A stretch of DNA of 64,000 nt from Ancylobacter rudongensis (GTDB taxonomy: Bacteria > Pseudomonadota > Alphaproteobacteria > Rhizobiales > Xanthobacteraceae), in assembly GCF_900100155.1 (NCBI RefSeq), contig NZ_FMTP01000009.1, positions 106,332 to 170,331 on the forward strand. The letters run 5' to 3'. The translations under genes and the position numbers were made by a program. A model generated the notes under the pieces. That model saw only the letters and a program-made list of their open reading frames with translations. It was not told the origin of the DNA and did not search any database. Of this stretch, positions 36,702 through 45,352 are shown in pieces (position 1 is the first letter of the stretch; each line of letters opens with the position of its first letter).

Positions 36702-37861
36702 GGAACCCTCCTGTTGATCTGTTTGAACATGTGGGCTGGCAGGTCGATCACCCCGGCCCAGCCTTGCGCGGCGTGAAAGGCCAGGTGCTCGCCATCGCCC
36801 GACCAGCTCAGGTCGCGCAGGCCGCCCGGCGCCGGGTCGCGAATGACGAGTTCGTCGCGTTGACCCACCGCCATGACGACGATCATGCCGTTTTCATAGC
36901 CGGCCGCGACCAGCGGCAGATGCGGATGCAGCCGCGCCGCCTCCACCGCCACCAGGCCGGAACGGCCGGTCTCCAGGGTTTTCGGGCGGTCGTGGCTCCC
37001 CTCCACCGCCCAGACGATGGTGCGGAAGGCGCCGCTGGTCACGAGCCAGCGGGAATCGGCGCTCCAGTCCAGCGTGCGCACCGGGGCGGGATAGTCCGGC
37101 AGGCGCAGCACGCGCCGCGTCGCGGGGTCGATCAGGGCGACACCGCCATCAAGCAGGCCGGCGGCCAGAAAGCGCCCGTCCGGCGACCAGGCGAGGGCCT
37201 CCACCGGCCCGAGCGCGGTCTCGAACGGCTCGCCATCGGCGCCGAGCGGGTCGGTGATGGGCAGGTCGATGAGCGCAAGGCGGGCCTCGAAGCCCAGCGC
37301 GATCCGCGTGCCGTCGGGTGCGGGCGCGACCACCCGGGCGGTGCCCTCATAGCGCGCCATCGCCCGTGCGGTGCCCCCTTCGGGATCGTAGCGCGTGACG
37401 CTGCCGCTGGCGGCGACCCAGCCGGCACGCTCACCGGCGGCAGGCTCGCACGAGGTCGCCAGCGCGTCGACGCCGGCGCTGTCATGTTCGACCATCACAC
37501 GCGTCGATCCGTCGGCGCCGATCTGCACCACCCGCCCGGAGCTGGTGCCGACCAGAAAGCCCGAGGAGCCGAACGCCGCCAGGCGCAGCGGGGGCTCGCC
37601 CACCGGCACCCGTGCCGGGGCGGCAACGGGGCGGGCGCGGGGGGAGATGGTGGAGCGCCCATCCTCGATCGACATGCGCCAGCGCACGCCCGCCGCTTCC
37701 GGGTCCTCCATCGAGACAAAGGCGAGCGTGCCATCCGCCAGCGCATAGGCAAGGCTGGCGCCGTCGCGGGCGAAGGTGCAGGCCTGAACCTCCGCTTCCA
37801 GCCGCCATTGCCGCGCCAGCAGGGTGAAAAGCGGTGATGCCTGGGCTTCCGTCGTGCTCAT
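36698..37861 (-). CDS. WD40-repeat-like beta-propeller protein
   Basis: A 387-residue protein with repeated short beta-strand units of WD40 character: RTLDWSADSRWLVTSGAF, VEALAWSPDGRFLAAGLLD, LRDLSWSGDGEHLAFHAAQ and similar. No signal peptide or catalytic motif is seen, so a cytoplasmic scaffold role is plausible. Seven-blade propellers need about seven repeats; the length fits. It lies 36 bp after the 100-aa coiled-coil gene and is coupled to the 60-aa gene. The partner proteins and function are unknown. Confidence 0.78.
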   Translation of the reverse strand: MSTTEAQASPLFTLLARQWRLEAEVQACTFARDGASLAYALADGTLAFVSMEDPEAAGVRWRMSIEDGRSTISPRARPVAAPARVPVGEPPLRLAAFGSSGFLVGTSSGRVVQIGADGSTRVMVEHDSAGVDALATSCEPAAGERAGWVAASGSVTRYDPEGGTARAMARYEGTARVVAPAPDGTRIALGFEARLALIDLPITDPLGADGEPFETALGPVEALAWSPDGRFLAAGLLDGGVALIDPATRRVLRLPDYPAPVRTLDWSADSRWLVTSGAFRTIVWAVEGSHDRPKTLETGRSGLVAVEAARLHPHLPLVAAGYENGMIVVMAVGQRDELVIRDPAPGGLRDLSWSGDGEHLAFHAAQGWAGVIDLPAHMFKQINRRVP

Positions 37862-37897
37862 CTCTTTAGGCTCCCTGCCGATGCCCGGCGGTTCGGC

Positions 37898-38200
37898 TCA
37901 CGGTTCACTGATCTCGCGGTCGAGCGCGTCGAGCTGCCCGTGCCATTCCATAAGGTCGCGCGCGTCCTCGGCGAGCGCGTTCTCCGCCGCCGCATGCTGC
38001 GCCCGCGCCTCGGCGAGGCGCTGCGCGGCGGCGGTCGCGTCTTCCCCCCGCGAGAGGTTGCGCTCGCACAGCATCACCTCCAGTTCGAGGCCGCTGGCGA
38101 TCTGCCGGTTCTGCAGCTGGCGCGCATTCAGCCGGGCGATCTCCTGAACCACTTCAAGGCGCTTGCCGAGCAGGGTGCGCAGGTGCTGCGTATCCGTCAT
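37898..38200 (-). CDS. Small coiled-coil protein (100 aa), uncharacterised
   Basis: A 100-residue protein that is nearly all helix with heptad-like hydrophobic spacing (LRTLLGKRLEVVQEIARLNA; AAAQRLAEARAQHAAAENAL), so a coiled coil is likely. It has no recognised family. Its ATG overlaps the stop of the 154-aa gene (ATGA) and GGGAGG lies 6 bases upstream, supporting real translation. The charged ends and lack of a membrane segment suggest a cytoplasmic assembly factor. Confidence 0.72.
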   Translation of the reverse strand: MTDTQHLRTLLGKRLEVVQEIARLNARQLQNRQIASGLELEVMLCERNLSRGEDATAAAQRLAEARAQHAAAENALAEDARDLMEWHGQLDALDREISEP

Positions 38201-38661
38201 TGCGCGCCTCCCGCGGTGCCGGGGCGGAGGGCGGCGACTTCGGCCAGAATGTCGTGCAGGCCACCCAGGCCGGACAGGAAATGATGCTCGGCGCTCTCGA
38301 TATAGCTGCGCAGGCTGTCCCAGATATCGGCCCGCAGCAGATGGGTGGAATCGCCGCCGAAACGCTCGAACGCCCTCAGGTCGATCTGGTGCGACAGCGC
38401 CATGCCGTTCACCACGAAATCGGTGAGCTCCCGGCTATGGGATTCGACGAACAGCCGCAGCAGCGGATGGTCGCCATAGTCGACGCCGTTCGAGCCGAGC
38501 GCGTGCTCGATGAAGCCCTGGAAGTGCCGTGACAGCAGATCCAGGCTCTCGCCGCGAATGCGCAGGGTGAAGACCACGTCGCGCTCGACCTTGTCGAGAA
38601 TGATCGCGGCCAGCTCGCCGGGCCGGCGGGCGTGGCCGGAGGGGTCCATCCGTTCTGTCAT
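38197..38661 (-). CDS. Uncharacterised 154-aa protein
   Basis: A 154-residue, mainly helical soluble protein beginning MTERMDPSGHARRPGELAAI; a middle part rich in aromatic and His residues (LLSRHFQGFIEHALGSNG, PLLRLFVESHSRELTDFVVN) and the C-terminal YIESAEHHFLSGLGGLHDIL. No catalytic motif is recognised; clustered His/Glu residues could bind metal, but the spacing matches no known site. The start at 38661 has GAGG six bases upstream. It follows the sigma-54 regulator by 44 bp and couples to the coiled-coil gene. Confidence 0.72.
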   Translation of the reverse strand: MTERMDPSGHARRPGELAAIILDKVERDVVFTLRIRGESLDLLSRHFQGFIEHALGSNGVDYGDHPLLRLFVESHSRELTDFVVNGMALSHQIDLRAFERFGGDSTHLLRADIWDSLRSYIESAEHHFLSGLGGLHDILAEVAALRPGTAGGAQ

Positions 38662-38705
38662 ATGAGCCTCGCCCTTTCGATTCCGTCTGTCCTCCCGCGC
38701 GGCGG

Positions 38706-40781
38706 CTAGTGCCTCGCCCGGTAGTGCTGCAGCTTGCGATAGAGCGTGCTGCGCGAGATCCCCAGCCGATCGGCGGCGACCGAGGTGTTGCCGCCCGAGG
38801 CGACGAGCGTACGCTCGATGAGGCGGCGCTCGGCCTCGTCGATGCGGGCGATCGGCTCCCCGGCATCGGCGCATTCCGCTGCTTCGCCGCCCGCCTCCCG
38901 CAGCGGCTGCAGGTCCTCGAGGAAGTCTTCCGGCAAGTCGTCGATCCCTACCGTGCGGTCGACGGCCATCAGCGAGAGCGACTCGACGAGGTTGCGCACC
39001 TCCCGGACATTGCCCGGCCACTCATAACGCTCCAGCAGATCGATCACCGCCGGCTGGAAGCGCAGCGGCTCGGTGCCCTGGCTCTCCGCCACCCGGCTGT
39101 TGAAATGATGCAGCAGCAGGCGGATGTCGCCATGGCGGTTGCGCAGCGGAGGAATGGTGATCTTGACCGCGCCGATGCGGAAATACAGGTCCTTGCGGAA
39201 GCGCCCCTCGGCCGCCTCCAGCTTGAGATTGCGGTTGGTGGAGGCGATGAGCCGCACATTGATCGGCCGGGGCCGCCCCTCGCCGATGCGATAGACGGCG
39301 TTTTCCTCAAGGATGCGCAGGAGATAGGGCTGGAGCTCGAGCGGCATCTCGCCGATCTCGTCGAGGCTGAGCACGCCGCTGTCGGCGATCTCGAACCGCC
39401 CGGCGCGGCCCTCGCGGGTGGCGCCGGTGAAGGCGCCCGGCGCGTGGCCGAACAGCTCGCCCCCGAGCAGATCCTTGGACACCGCGCCGCAATTGAAGGT
39501 GACGAAGGGCTCCTTGCCGGTGGTGAGCCCGGCCGCGTGGATGAGCTTGGCGAACAGCTCCTTGCCGACCCCGGTCTCGCCTTCCAGCAGGATGGCGCTG
39601 CGGCCCTGCGCGGCGCGCTCGGCCCGCTCGATGGCTTCGATGAGCACCGCGCTCTCGCCGATGATGGCGTCCCGCGCCGCCTTCAACGCCGTCCGCGCCG
39701 GGCTGCTGCCGGCCCGCACCGCCGGGGCGGGGTGGCCGGTCGGCCCGAGCAGCAGCACGGCGCCGGAGAAGCTGCCGTCGTGAAGCAGCGGCTCCATGCG
39801 CTGGCTGTCGATGCCGGGAATGCTGGCGATGTTGTCCGGCCAGCTGTCGCCCTTGAAGTCCATCAGCTGTTCGCCGAGCCGCAGCTCGGTGCCGGGATGG
39901 GCATGGCGCCAGCGCGCGGCGGCGGTGTCGCTGTGGTGGATCACCCGACCCTGGCGGTCGAGGATGACGAAGCCGTCACCCCGCGCGCCACCCTGCAGCC
40001 GGGCCAGGCACAGTTCGAGCAGCTGCATGCGCTCGACCCGCAGCTGGTCGGCAAGGGCGAGCTCGATATGGCTCGCCGCCATCATGCCGAGGGCGATGTT
40101 GTGGCGGCGGAAAATGTCTTGCGGGCCGGAGAAATCGACGACGCCGACGATGCTGCCGTCGAGCGGATTGCGGATCGGCGCGCCGATGCAGGTCCAGGAC
40201 TTCACGCCCTCGCAGAAATGCTCGGCCGCGCGGACATAGACCGGCTTGCCCGTCACCAGAGCGGTGCCGATGCCGTTGGTGCCGGTGACGGTCTCGCCCC
40301 AATTGGCGCCGATCTCGAGGCGGATGTCATGGGCGGCGTCGAGAATATGGGGATCGCCGGCGGTGTCGATGATGACGCCGCGCTGGTCGGTGACGACGAC
40401 CATGGTCGCGGTCTCGCCGAGAATGTCGGCCAGACGCTCGAAGGTCTTGCCGGCCGCCTGCACCAGGCCTCCATGCTGCCGGCGCAGGCCGTCCACCTCG
40501 TCGGCGGAGACGATGAGGCCGCTGCCGCGCCCGCGCGGGTCGACGCCGGAGACGGCGCTGCGCTGCCAGGAGCGCTCGATGACGCTGCGCACCAGCCCGC
40601 CGGGCCCGGTCGGTCGGCCCCGGCCGAGGAAATTCTCCCAAGCCTTCATCGTCGCCGACGCGTCGTAGGAGGCACCGTCCGCCGCGTGATCGGCGCCGTC
40701 CTCGCCCTCGTCCATGCGCGAGGGGAGTGGGGTCGAACGGCGCTCAACGGGCGGCTTTGTCATCTGCGCTTCCGTCTGCAT
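38706..40781 (-). CDS. AcoR-type sigma-54-dependent transcriptional activator (R1)
   Basis: A 691-residue activator. A GAF domain occupies about 100-260 ([33 protein letters not shown]), followed by a PAS-like part, then the AAA+ domain with Walker [11 protein letters not shown], an intact GAFTGA loop contacting sigma-54, [10 protein letters not shown] as Walker B, and a C-terminal Fis-type helix-turn-helix ([18 protein letters not shown]). AcoR-type proteins sense small organic effectors via GAF and activate alcohol, ketone or acetoin operons. ATG 40781 or 40763 are both possible; frames further upstream lie inside the 166-aa gene. It is embedded between unknown genes rather than next to the oxygenase. 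Confidence 0.88.
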   Translation of the reverse strand: MQTEAQMTKPPVERRSTPLPSRMDEGEDGADHAADGASYDASATMKAWENFLGRGRPTGPGGLVRSVIERSWQRSAVSGVDPRGRGSGLIVSADEVDGLRRQHGGLVQAAGKTFERLADILGETATMVVVTDQRGVIIDTAGDPHILDAAHDIRLEIGANWGETVTGTNGIGTALVTGKPVYVRAAEHFCEGVKSWTCIGAPIRNPLDGSIVGVVDFSGPQDIFRRHNIALGMMAASHIELALADQLRVERMQLLELCLARLQGGARGDGFVILDRQGRVIHHSDTAAARWRHAHPGTELRLGEQLMDFKGDSWPDNIASIPGIDSQRMEPLLHDGSFSGAVLLLGPTGHPAPAVRAGSSPARTALKAARDAIIGESAVLIEAIERAERAAQGRSAILLEGETGVGKELFAKLIHAAGLTTGKEPFVTFNCGAVSKDLLGGELFGHAPGAFTGATREGRAGRFEIADSGVLSLDEIGEMPLELQPYLLRILEENAVYRIGEGRPRPINVRLIASTNRNLKLEAAEGRFRKDLYFRIGAVKITIPPLRNRHGDIRLLLHHFNSRVAESQGTEPLRFQPAVIDLLERYEWPGNVREVRNLVESLSLMAVDRTVGIDDLPEDFLEDLQPLREAGGEAAECADAGEPIARIDEAERRLIERTLVASGGNTSVAADRLGISRSTLYRKLQHYRARH

Positions 40782-40854
40782 CCCAATATCCCGTGGCCGC
40801 GCTCGAACCGGCATCTGCGCAAAGGGGACCGAAGGCTCCGGCGGGGACGCCCGC

Positions 40855-41355
40855 TCAGAGGACCTGCGGCGCGGCAAAGCCGAGGCGGGCGGCGAGTTCC
40901 TGCTTGAACGGCTCGTCGAGCTCGTCCTCGGAGAGTACGCAGCCATCGAGCCCGGCCAGCGCCTCCAGCACCTCGTCCGGCGCCGGATCGAAGAAACCAT
41001 TGGCGCGGGTGGCGAGACAGAAGACCCGGCCCTGCGGGCGGTGCCGGATGTCGCCAAGGAACAGCAGCTGCCGATTGGTGTCTTCGTCGACCACAACGAT
41101 GCGGTTGTTCAGGCTGATGCGGATATAGGGCCGTGCCGGCGCGGCCCGTTCCATCGAGGCGTAACCGATGAAGCTGCGGCGATCGTATTCGGCCACGGAT
41201 GTCTTGGCGGCGCGGGCCTGCTTGATGTCCTGCCAGCGCCCACCGGAAATCTGATTGGCGAGACGATCAATCGTCCCCCAATTTTGTTCGATCATCTGCT
41301 TGGCGGCGACGTCCTCTTTGCGAGGTCCATCCTTCTTGGTGATGATATACACCAA
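40855..41355 (-). CDS. Uncharacterised 166-aa protein of the oxygenase cluster
   Basis: A 166-residue soluble protein, MVYIITKKDGPRKEDVAAKQ at the N-terminus, then a basic middle (GRWQDIKQARAAKTSVAEYD) and beta-rich C-terminal half (IRISLNNRIVVVDEDTNRQL, FLGDIRHRPQGRVFCLATRA). No family recognised. The GTG start at 41355 has CGGGAGG nine bases upstream. It lies between the dedicated groEL and the sigma-54 activator on the same strand, about 300 bp behind groEL. I can only describe it; a role in oxygenase assembly or regulation is guessed from position. Confidence 0.72.
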   Translation of the reverse strand: MVYIITKKDGPRKEDVAAKQMIEQNWGTIDRLANQISGGRWQDIKQARAAKTSVAEYDRRSFIGYASMERAAPARPYIRISLNNRIVVVDEDTNRQLLFLGDIRHRPQGRVFCLATRANGFFDPAPDEVLEALAGLDGCVLSEDELDEPFKQELAARLGFAAPQVL

Positions 41356-41657
41356 AGCACCCTCCCGTTTATTTTTAGCGAAGATCAGATGCCTTAATTC
41401 TTGGCGTTCAGGATCTGCTTCGCTTCATTTGCGACGTTTTTACCACGCTTCCAATCAAGCGTCACTCAACCAGGACTCCCAGCGGGCCCGCCACCACAGG
41501 GCCCATCGCCACGACCGCCAGCCCGAAAGCGACGTCCGCGCCGGTGCCGCTGGCCGTGGCACGGGCGGGGCCGGCGCGGTGCCGAGCCGTGAGGGTCCCG
41601 GACCCTTTCGGGGGGCAGCCCGCCGGCCGGGCGGGACCTGCCGGCGGGATGCCATGA
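41356..41657. other. Gap between groEL and the 166-aa gene
   Basis: About 300 bases. The part nearest the 166-aa gene is AT-richer and holds its ribosome-binding site and the micro-ORF at 41394-41465. Nearer groEL, AGGGTC/GACCCT (41592-41606) forms a short stem with a 3-base loop, without a U-tract on the minus strand. No sigma-54 promoter to the consensus was found here. Confidence 0.45.
41394..41465 (-). CDS. Possible 23-residue micro-ORF, or 3' piece of a frameshifted small gene
   Basis: A GTG (41465-41463) opens a frame of 23 codons ending in TAA at 41394; the peptide is strongly basic and helical (MTLDWKRGKNVANEAKQILN). Its GTG overlaps the TGA of another open frame coming from the groEL side (GTGA, 41462-41465), whose last part is hydrophobic (FGLAVVAMGPVVAGPLGVLV). 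Read together with a -1 shift, they resemble a small membrane-anchored protein with a basic tail. No Shine-Dalgarno is seen. It may be a coupled micro-ORF, a broken gene or chance. Confidence 0.3.
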   Translation of the reverse strand: MTLDWKRGKNVANEAKQILNAKN

Positions 41658-43289
41658 TCATGCGCGGCCGAGCCTCTCGGCGCCGCCGCCGAGCGCCGGG
41701 CCGGCGGTGGGGTCGACATAATCGGTGATGTCGGCGATCAGCGTGTTGGTGGTGAGCACCAGCGTGGCGACCGAAGCGGCGTTGCGCAGCGCGGTGTAGG
41801 TGACGCGCACCGGATCGACGATGCCGGCCGAGATCATGTCCGTCATCTCGCCGGTGGCGGCATCGAAGCCGATGCCGTCCTCCGCCGCCATCAGCTTCTC
41901 GACGATGGCCTCGGGGTCGTAGCCGGCATTGCGGGCGATGAACGCCGCCGGGCGGGCCAGCGTCTCGCGCACCAGGCGGATGCCTTCGCCGACATCGCCG
42001 TTGAGATTGCCGAGCCGGGCCGCGACGATCGGCGCGCATTGCAGCAGCGCCGTGCCGCCGCCAGCGACGATGCCCTCTTCCGCCGCCGCGCGGGTGGCGC
42101 TCAGCGCGTCGTCGATCAGCTGCAGGGTGCGCTTCTGCTCCACCGGCGTCACGCCGCCGGCATAGATCACCGCCGTGCCGCCGGAGAGCTTGGCGAGGCG
42201 CTCCTTCAGCTTGTCCTGCTCGATATTGGGCGGGGCGAGCTCGTGCTGGCGCATTACCTGCGCCCGGCGGGCGGCGATCGCCTCGGCGTTGCCGCCGCCG
42301 CGGATTATGACGGTCTCGCGGGCGCTGGCGCGGACCTGGTGGGCGGTGCCGAGATCGTCGAGCGTGACGTCCTCCAGCTTTCCGCCGAGATCGCGGGCGA
42401 TGACCTTGCCGCCGGTGATGATGGCGAGATCGTCCATCATCGCCTTGCGCCAATGGCCGTAATCGGGCGGGTTGACCACCAGCACCTTGCCGCGATTGCC
42501 GTCGCCCAGCAGGGTGACGACCACTTCCGGGGCGATTTCCTCGGCGATGATGACCAGGGTGCGCCCGGTCTTCGCCACCGCCGCGCGGAGGCCGGCGATT
42601 TCCTGCGGGGCGCGGATCTTGAGATCGGTCAGCAGGATGTAGGGCTCGTGCAGCACCACCTCCATCTTCTCGACGTCGGTCACCATGTGGTGGGAGATGT
42701 AGCCGCGGTCGAACGACATGCCCTCCACCACGTCGAGCGTGGTGGCGATGGTGAGGCCGTAGTCGGACGAGACGATGCCGTCGAGGCCGACCCGGTGCAG
42801 CGCCTCGGCGACGAGATGGCCGAGATGCGGGTTGGTGGCGGCGATGGTCGCCACCGCTTCCAGCACCGAGCGCTCGGAGGCCGGGCGGGCGCGACCCTTC
42901 AGCGTCTCCACGACCAGCTCCACCGCCGTGTCGATGCCCCGGCACAGGTCGACGGGTTTGGCGCCCCGCTCCAGAGCCGCGACGCCGTTCTGGATGAGGC
43001 CGTTGGCCAGCACCATGGCGGTGGTGGTGCCGTCGCCGGCGACCTCGTTGGTCTGCATCGAAACCTCGCGCACCACCTGCGCGCCCATATTCTCGAAGCG
43101 GTCGGGCAGCTCGATCTCGGAGGCGATGGTCACGCCGTCGCGCGAGACGATGGGGGTGCCGATCGGCCGGTCGACCATGGCGTTCATGCCTTTGGGACCG
43201 AGCGTCGATTCGACCGCCGCCGCCAGCTTGCCGACGCCGCGGGCGAGCGCGCGGCGCGCCTCGCCCTCATGCAGGATCATCTTTGCCAT
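41658..43289 (-). CDS. mimG: Oxygenase-associated GroEL-like chaperonin (MimG/PrmG type)
   Basis: A 543-residue group I chaperonin: STLGPKGMNAMVD, DGVTIASEIELPDRFENMGA, the ATPase motif GDGTTTAMVLA and EEGIVAGGGTALLQCAP are kept. It lacks the Gly-Gly-Met-rich C-terminal tail of housekeeping GroEL and no groES is adjacent. Divergent GroEL paralogues inside propane/MimABCD-type monooxygenase operons are required for correct folding of the hydroxylase, so a dedicated folding role is likely. Normal residues in the allosteric core suggest an active ATPase. Followed by a 300-bp gap. Confidence 0.9.
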   Translation of the reverse strand: MAKMILHEGEARRALARGVGKLAAAVESTLGPKGMNAMVDRPIGTPIVSRDGVTIASEIELPDRFENMGAQVVREVSMQTNEVAGDGTTTAMVLANGLIQNGVAALERGAKPVDLCRGIDTAVELVVETLKGRARPASERSVLEAVATIAATNPHLGHLVAEALHRVGLDGIVSSDYGLTIATTLDVVEGMSFDRGYISHHMVTDVEKMEVVLHEPYILLTDLKIRAPQEIAGLRAAVAKTGRTLVIIAEEIAPEVVVTLLGDGNRGKVLVVNPPDYGHWRKAMMDDLAIITGGKVIARDLGGKLEDVTLDDLGTAHQVRASARETVIIRGGGNAEAIAARRAQVMRQHELAPPNIEQDKLKERLAKLSGGTAVIYAGGVTPVEQKRTLQLIDDALSATRAAAEEGIVAGGGTALLQCAPIVAARLGNLNGDVGEGIRLVRETLARPAAFIARNAGYDPEAIVEKLMAAEDGIGFDAATGEMTDMISAGIVDPVRVTYTALRNAASVATLVLTTNTLIADITDYVDPTAGPALGGGAERLGRA

Positions 43290-43355
43290 GGCTGTTTCCT
43301 CGTCATGTTGTTTGCTTGTTCGGGTCGACGTCGGAACGGAGCGTCGCCGCCTCGT

Positions 43356-44213
43356 TCACGCGGAGAGCGGGGAGCCGGTGGTCTGGCCGACAGTCTGCCG
43401 GGCGCAGCCGCCGCAGCATCCGCTGGACGCTCCGGCACCGCCGCAGGCATGGGTGGAGGGAGCGGCCGTCCTCTGGCGCGGCCCCTCGTCGTAGCGGGCA
43501 TCGAGAAGCCCCCGGCACAGCGCGCCATTGGCCTCCATGTTGATGCGGATCGCCCGCAGCCCGCGCAGATGCACCGGCAGGCCCTCGGCCGTGATGGCCG
43601 CGCCGTCGAGGGTGACAAAGGCGAGGTCGGAGGGCCGGGCGGCAAGGCCGCGCGCCAGCAGGATCTCGCGGTAGCGCGGCTTCTGGCGCAGGCCCTCGGG
43701 ATCGGTGAGCACAGTGCGGTCGAGCGTGCCGAGATCGGTGGTGACGATGGCCGCGTCCGACCAGCCGGCCCGCCGCAGGCCGAGGATGACCGCTTCCTGC
43801 CGGCGCTGGAACGCCTTGCGCAGAAAGGTCTCGCGCAGGCCCTCCAGCGTGTCGCTGACCTCCAGATCGCGGAACGTCTCGGCGAAGGAGAGGCCGAGAT
43901 GGGTGCCGCGATTGACCTCCTGCGAGAACATATGGTCTTCGAGCCGGGGATGAACTTCCCGCGCCCAGGGCAGCGCCCGCACCGCTCGGCCGATATCGTC
44001 CGCCATCAGGAAGGCGAAGTTGGGCGAGCACCAGTAGGTCGGTAGCCGGAAGGCGACATCCACCCGGCCATCGGTGCCGATCGCGATGTCTTCCACGAAG
44101 CCGAGATCGACGATGGACTCGTCCAGCTCCGGGTCCATCACGCCGGCGAGCTGGGTCCACACGGCGGCGATGCGCGCATCGCCGCCAGTTTCGGTACGGG
44201 CGGGGCGGGGCAT
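43356..44213 (-). CDS. DUF59/MIP18-family protein with Cys-rich C-terminal tail
   Basis: A 285-residue protein. The N-terminal 100 residues are a DUF59 (PaaD/SufT-like) domain: QLAGVMDPELDESIVDLGFV and VDVAFRLPTYWCSPNFAFLM, the latter with a conserved Cys. The middle (about 110-240) is not recognised. The last 40 residues contain HACGGAGASSGCCGGCARQ, a dense Cys cluster able to bind iron or zinc. DUF59 proteins act in Fe-S cluster or metal-site assembly, and homologues occur in MimABCD-type clusters, so iron delivery to the oxygenase is a reasonable idea. It starts 4 bases after the amidohydrolase stop. Confidence 0.85.
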   Translation of the reverse strand: MPRPARTETGGDARIAAVWTQLAGVMDPELDESIVDLGFVEDIAIGTDGRVDVAFRLPTYWCSPNFAFLMADDIGRAVRALPWAREVHPRLEDHMFSQEVNRGTHLGLSFAETFRDLEVSDTLEGLRETFLRKAFQRRQEAVILGLRRAGWSDAAIVTTDLGTLDRTVLTDPEGLRQKPRYREILLARGLAARPSDLAFVTLDGAAITAEGLPVHLRGLRAIRINMEANGALCRGLLDARYDEGPRQRTAAPSTHACGGAGASSGCCGGCARQTVGQTTGSPLSA

Positions 44214-44217
44214 GGGC

Positions 44218-45240
44218 CTACTCCGCCGCGACCGCGAGCGAGGCGTCCTTCAGCCGCGCCTTCTGCGCCTCGATATCGATATTGTAGAGCCGGGCGGCGT
44301 TGAGGCCGAGGATCTTGCGCTTGGCCTCGCGGGTCAGGTCGACGCCATGCTCCTGCTTGATGTCCTCCGGGATCTCGAAGTTCCAGAACTTCTCGACCAG
44401 CCAGCGCGGCGTCCAGATCGCGTAGTCGCTGCCGAACAGGATCTTGTCCTCGCCGACCCAGAACAGCAGCTCGCTGATCACCTCGGCGAAGTAGCGCGGG
44501 CGGGAGTGGATGAAGGGCAGCGCCACGGCGAGGCCGCCATAGACATTGGTCTCCTGCACCGCGATCCAGCAGAAATCGTCGAGCCGGGGCAGGCCGCAAT
44601 GCTCGATGATGAAGTTCAGCCCCTGGAAATCGGTCGCGGCATGGTCGACGTCGTGGACATCGAACGCATCCTTGTCGAGCGGGATGATGGTCGGTCCCTT
44701 GTGGACATGGACATTGGTGATGCCGAGCTTCTGGCACAGCTCCAGGCAGCGATAGGCGCTGGGGTCGGTGAGCTTCCAGCCCCGGGAATCGCCCTTCCAC
44801 TCCGCCGTATAGAGCTTCACGCCCTTGATGTTGTAGTTTTCCTTCATGAAGTGGATGTATTCGAGCGCCTTCTCGCCATCGCGCGGGTCGAAGGAGCCGT
44901 TGACGATGTAGCGGTCCGGATAGGCCTTCGCCATGTCGAGATTGCGCTCGATGGTGTTGAAGCCGTTCTTGTAGAATTCCTTCAGATAGGTCGACTGCAC
45001 GATCGCCATGTCGTCGGGGCCATCGACGAACAGATCATGGTGCATCTTGTCGGCGCTGTATTTCTCGAACTGCTCCTTGCTCCACAGCTGGTCCTTGGGG
45101 CTGAGAGCGTTGTGGTAGGCGTAGAAGCAGTCGATGAACTGCTTGCCATGGATGTTGGCCTGGTTCTCCGGGCTACCGTCCCAGAAATGCGTGTGACCAT
45201 CGATGATGAAGATCTCTTCACCGTCCGGTGTTCTGAACAT
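44218..45240 (-). CDS. Amidohydrolase-family protein of the monooxygenase operon
   Basis: A 340-residue amidohydrolase-2 (TIM-barrel) protein. FIIDGHTHFWDG supplies the His-x-His metal pair near residue 15; NVHVHKGPTIIP, FIIEHCGLPRLDD and ILFGSDYAIWTP provide the later His and Asp ligands. The family contains metal-dependent hydrolases and decarboxylases; the substrate here is unknown. Amidohydrolases of this kind are regular members of propane/phenol-type SDIMO operons, immediately after the coupling protein. Start ATG 45240 follows AAGGGAAGAGG; upstream in-frame codons would run into the preceding gap. Confidence 0.87.
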   Translation of the reverse strand: MFRTPDGEEIFIIDGHTHFWDGSPENQANIHGKQFIDCFYAYHNALSPKDQLWSKEQFEKYSADKMHHDLFVDGPDDMAIVQSTYLKEFYKNGFNTIERNLDMAKAYPDRYIVNGSFDPRDGEKALEYIHFMKENYNIKGVKLYTAEWKGDSRGWKLTDPSAYRCLELCQKLGITNVHVHKGPTIIPLDKDAFDVHDVDHAATDFQGLNFIIEHCGLPRLDDFCWIAVQETNVYGGLAVALPFIHSRPRYFAEVISELLFWVGEDKILFGSDYAIWTPRWLVEKFWNFEIPEDIKQEHGVDLTREAKRKILGLNAARLYNIDIEAQKARLKDASLAVAAE

Positions 45241-45352
45241 GAACCCTCTTCCCTTTTTGACGAATTCTGGAGGCGCGTGGCGTCGCGCCTGTTGGTGTCG
45301 GGCACGCCGTGCCGGGGAGGGCCAGCCCTCCCCGGCAACGGTCGTGCGGTGC

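Noticed and set aside
38709..40907. Plus-strand open frame opposite the R1 activator, and similar ones at 51363-53543 (-) and 59001-61886 (+)
   Set aside because: All mirror conserved genes on the other strand and lack family motifs or ribosome-binding sites; they are GC-driven shadows.
41581..41610. Sigma-54-like TGGCACG on the plus strand near 41567
   Set aside because: The -12 element at the right spacing reads GGGC rather than TTGC and no gene starts downstream on that strand.
41462..41719. 85-codon frame starting inside groEL
   Set aside because: Its first half is the groEL sequence read in another frame, and it lacks a start signal; only its hydrophobic end is of interest and is discussed with the micro-ORF.
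41658..43289. Housekeeping GroEL
   Set aside because: No groES, no Gly-Gly-Met tail, and position inside the oxygenase operon.
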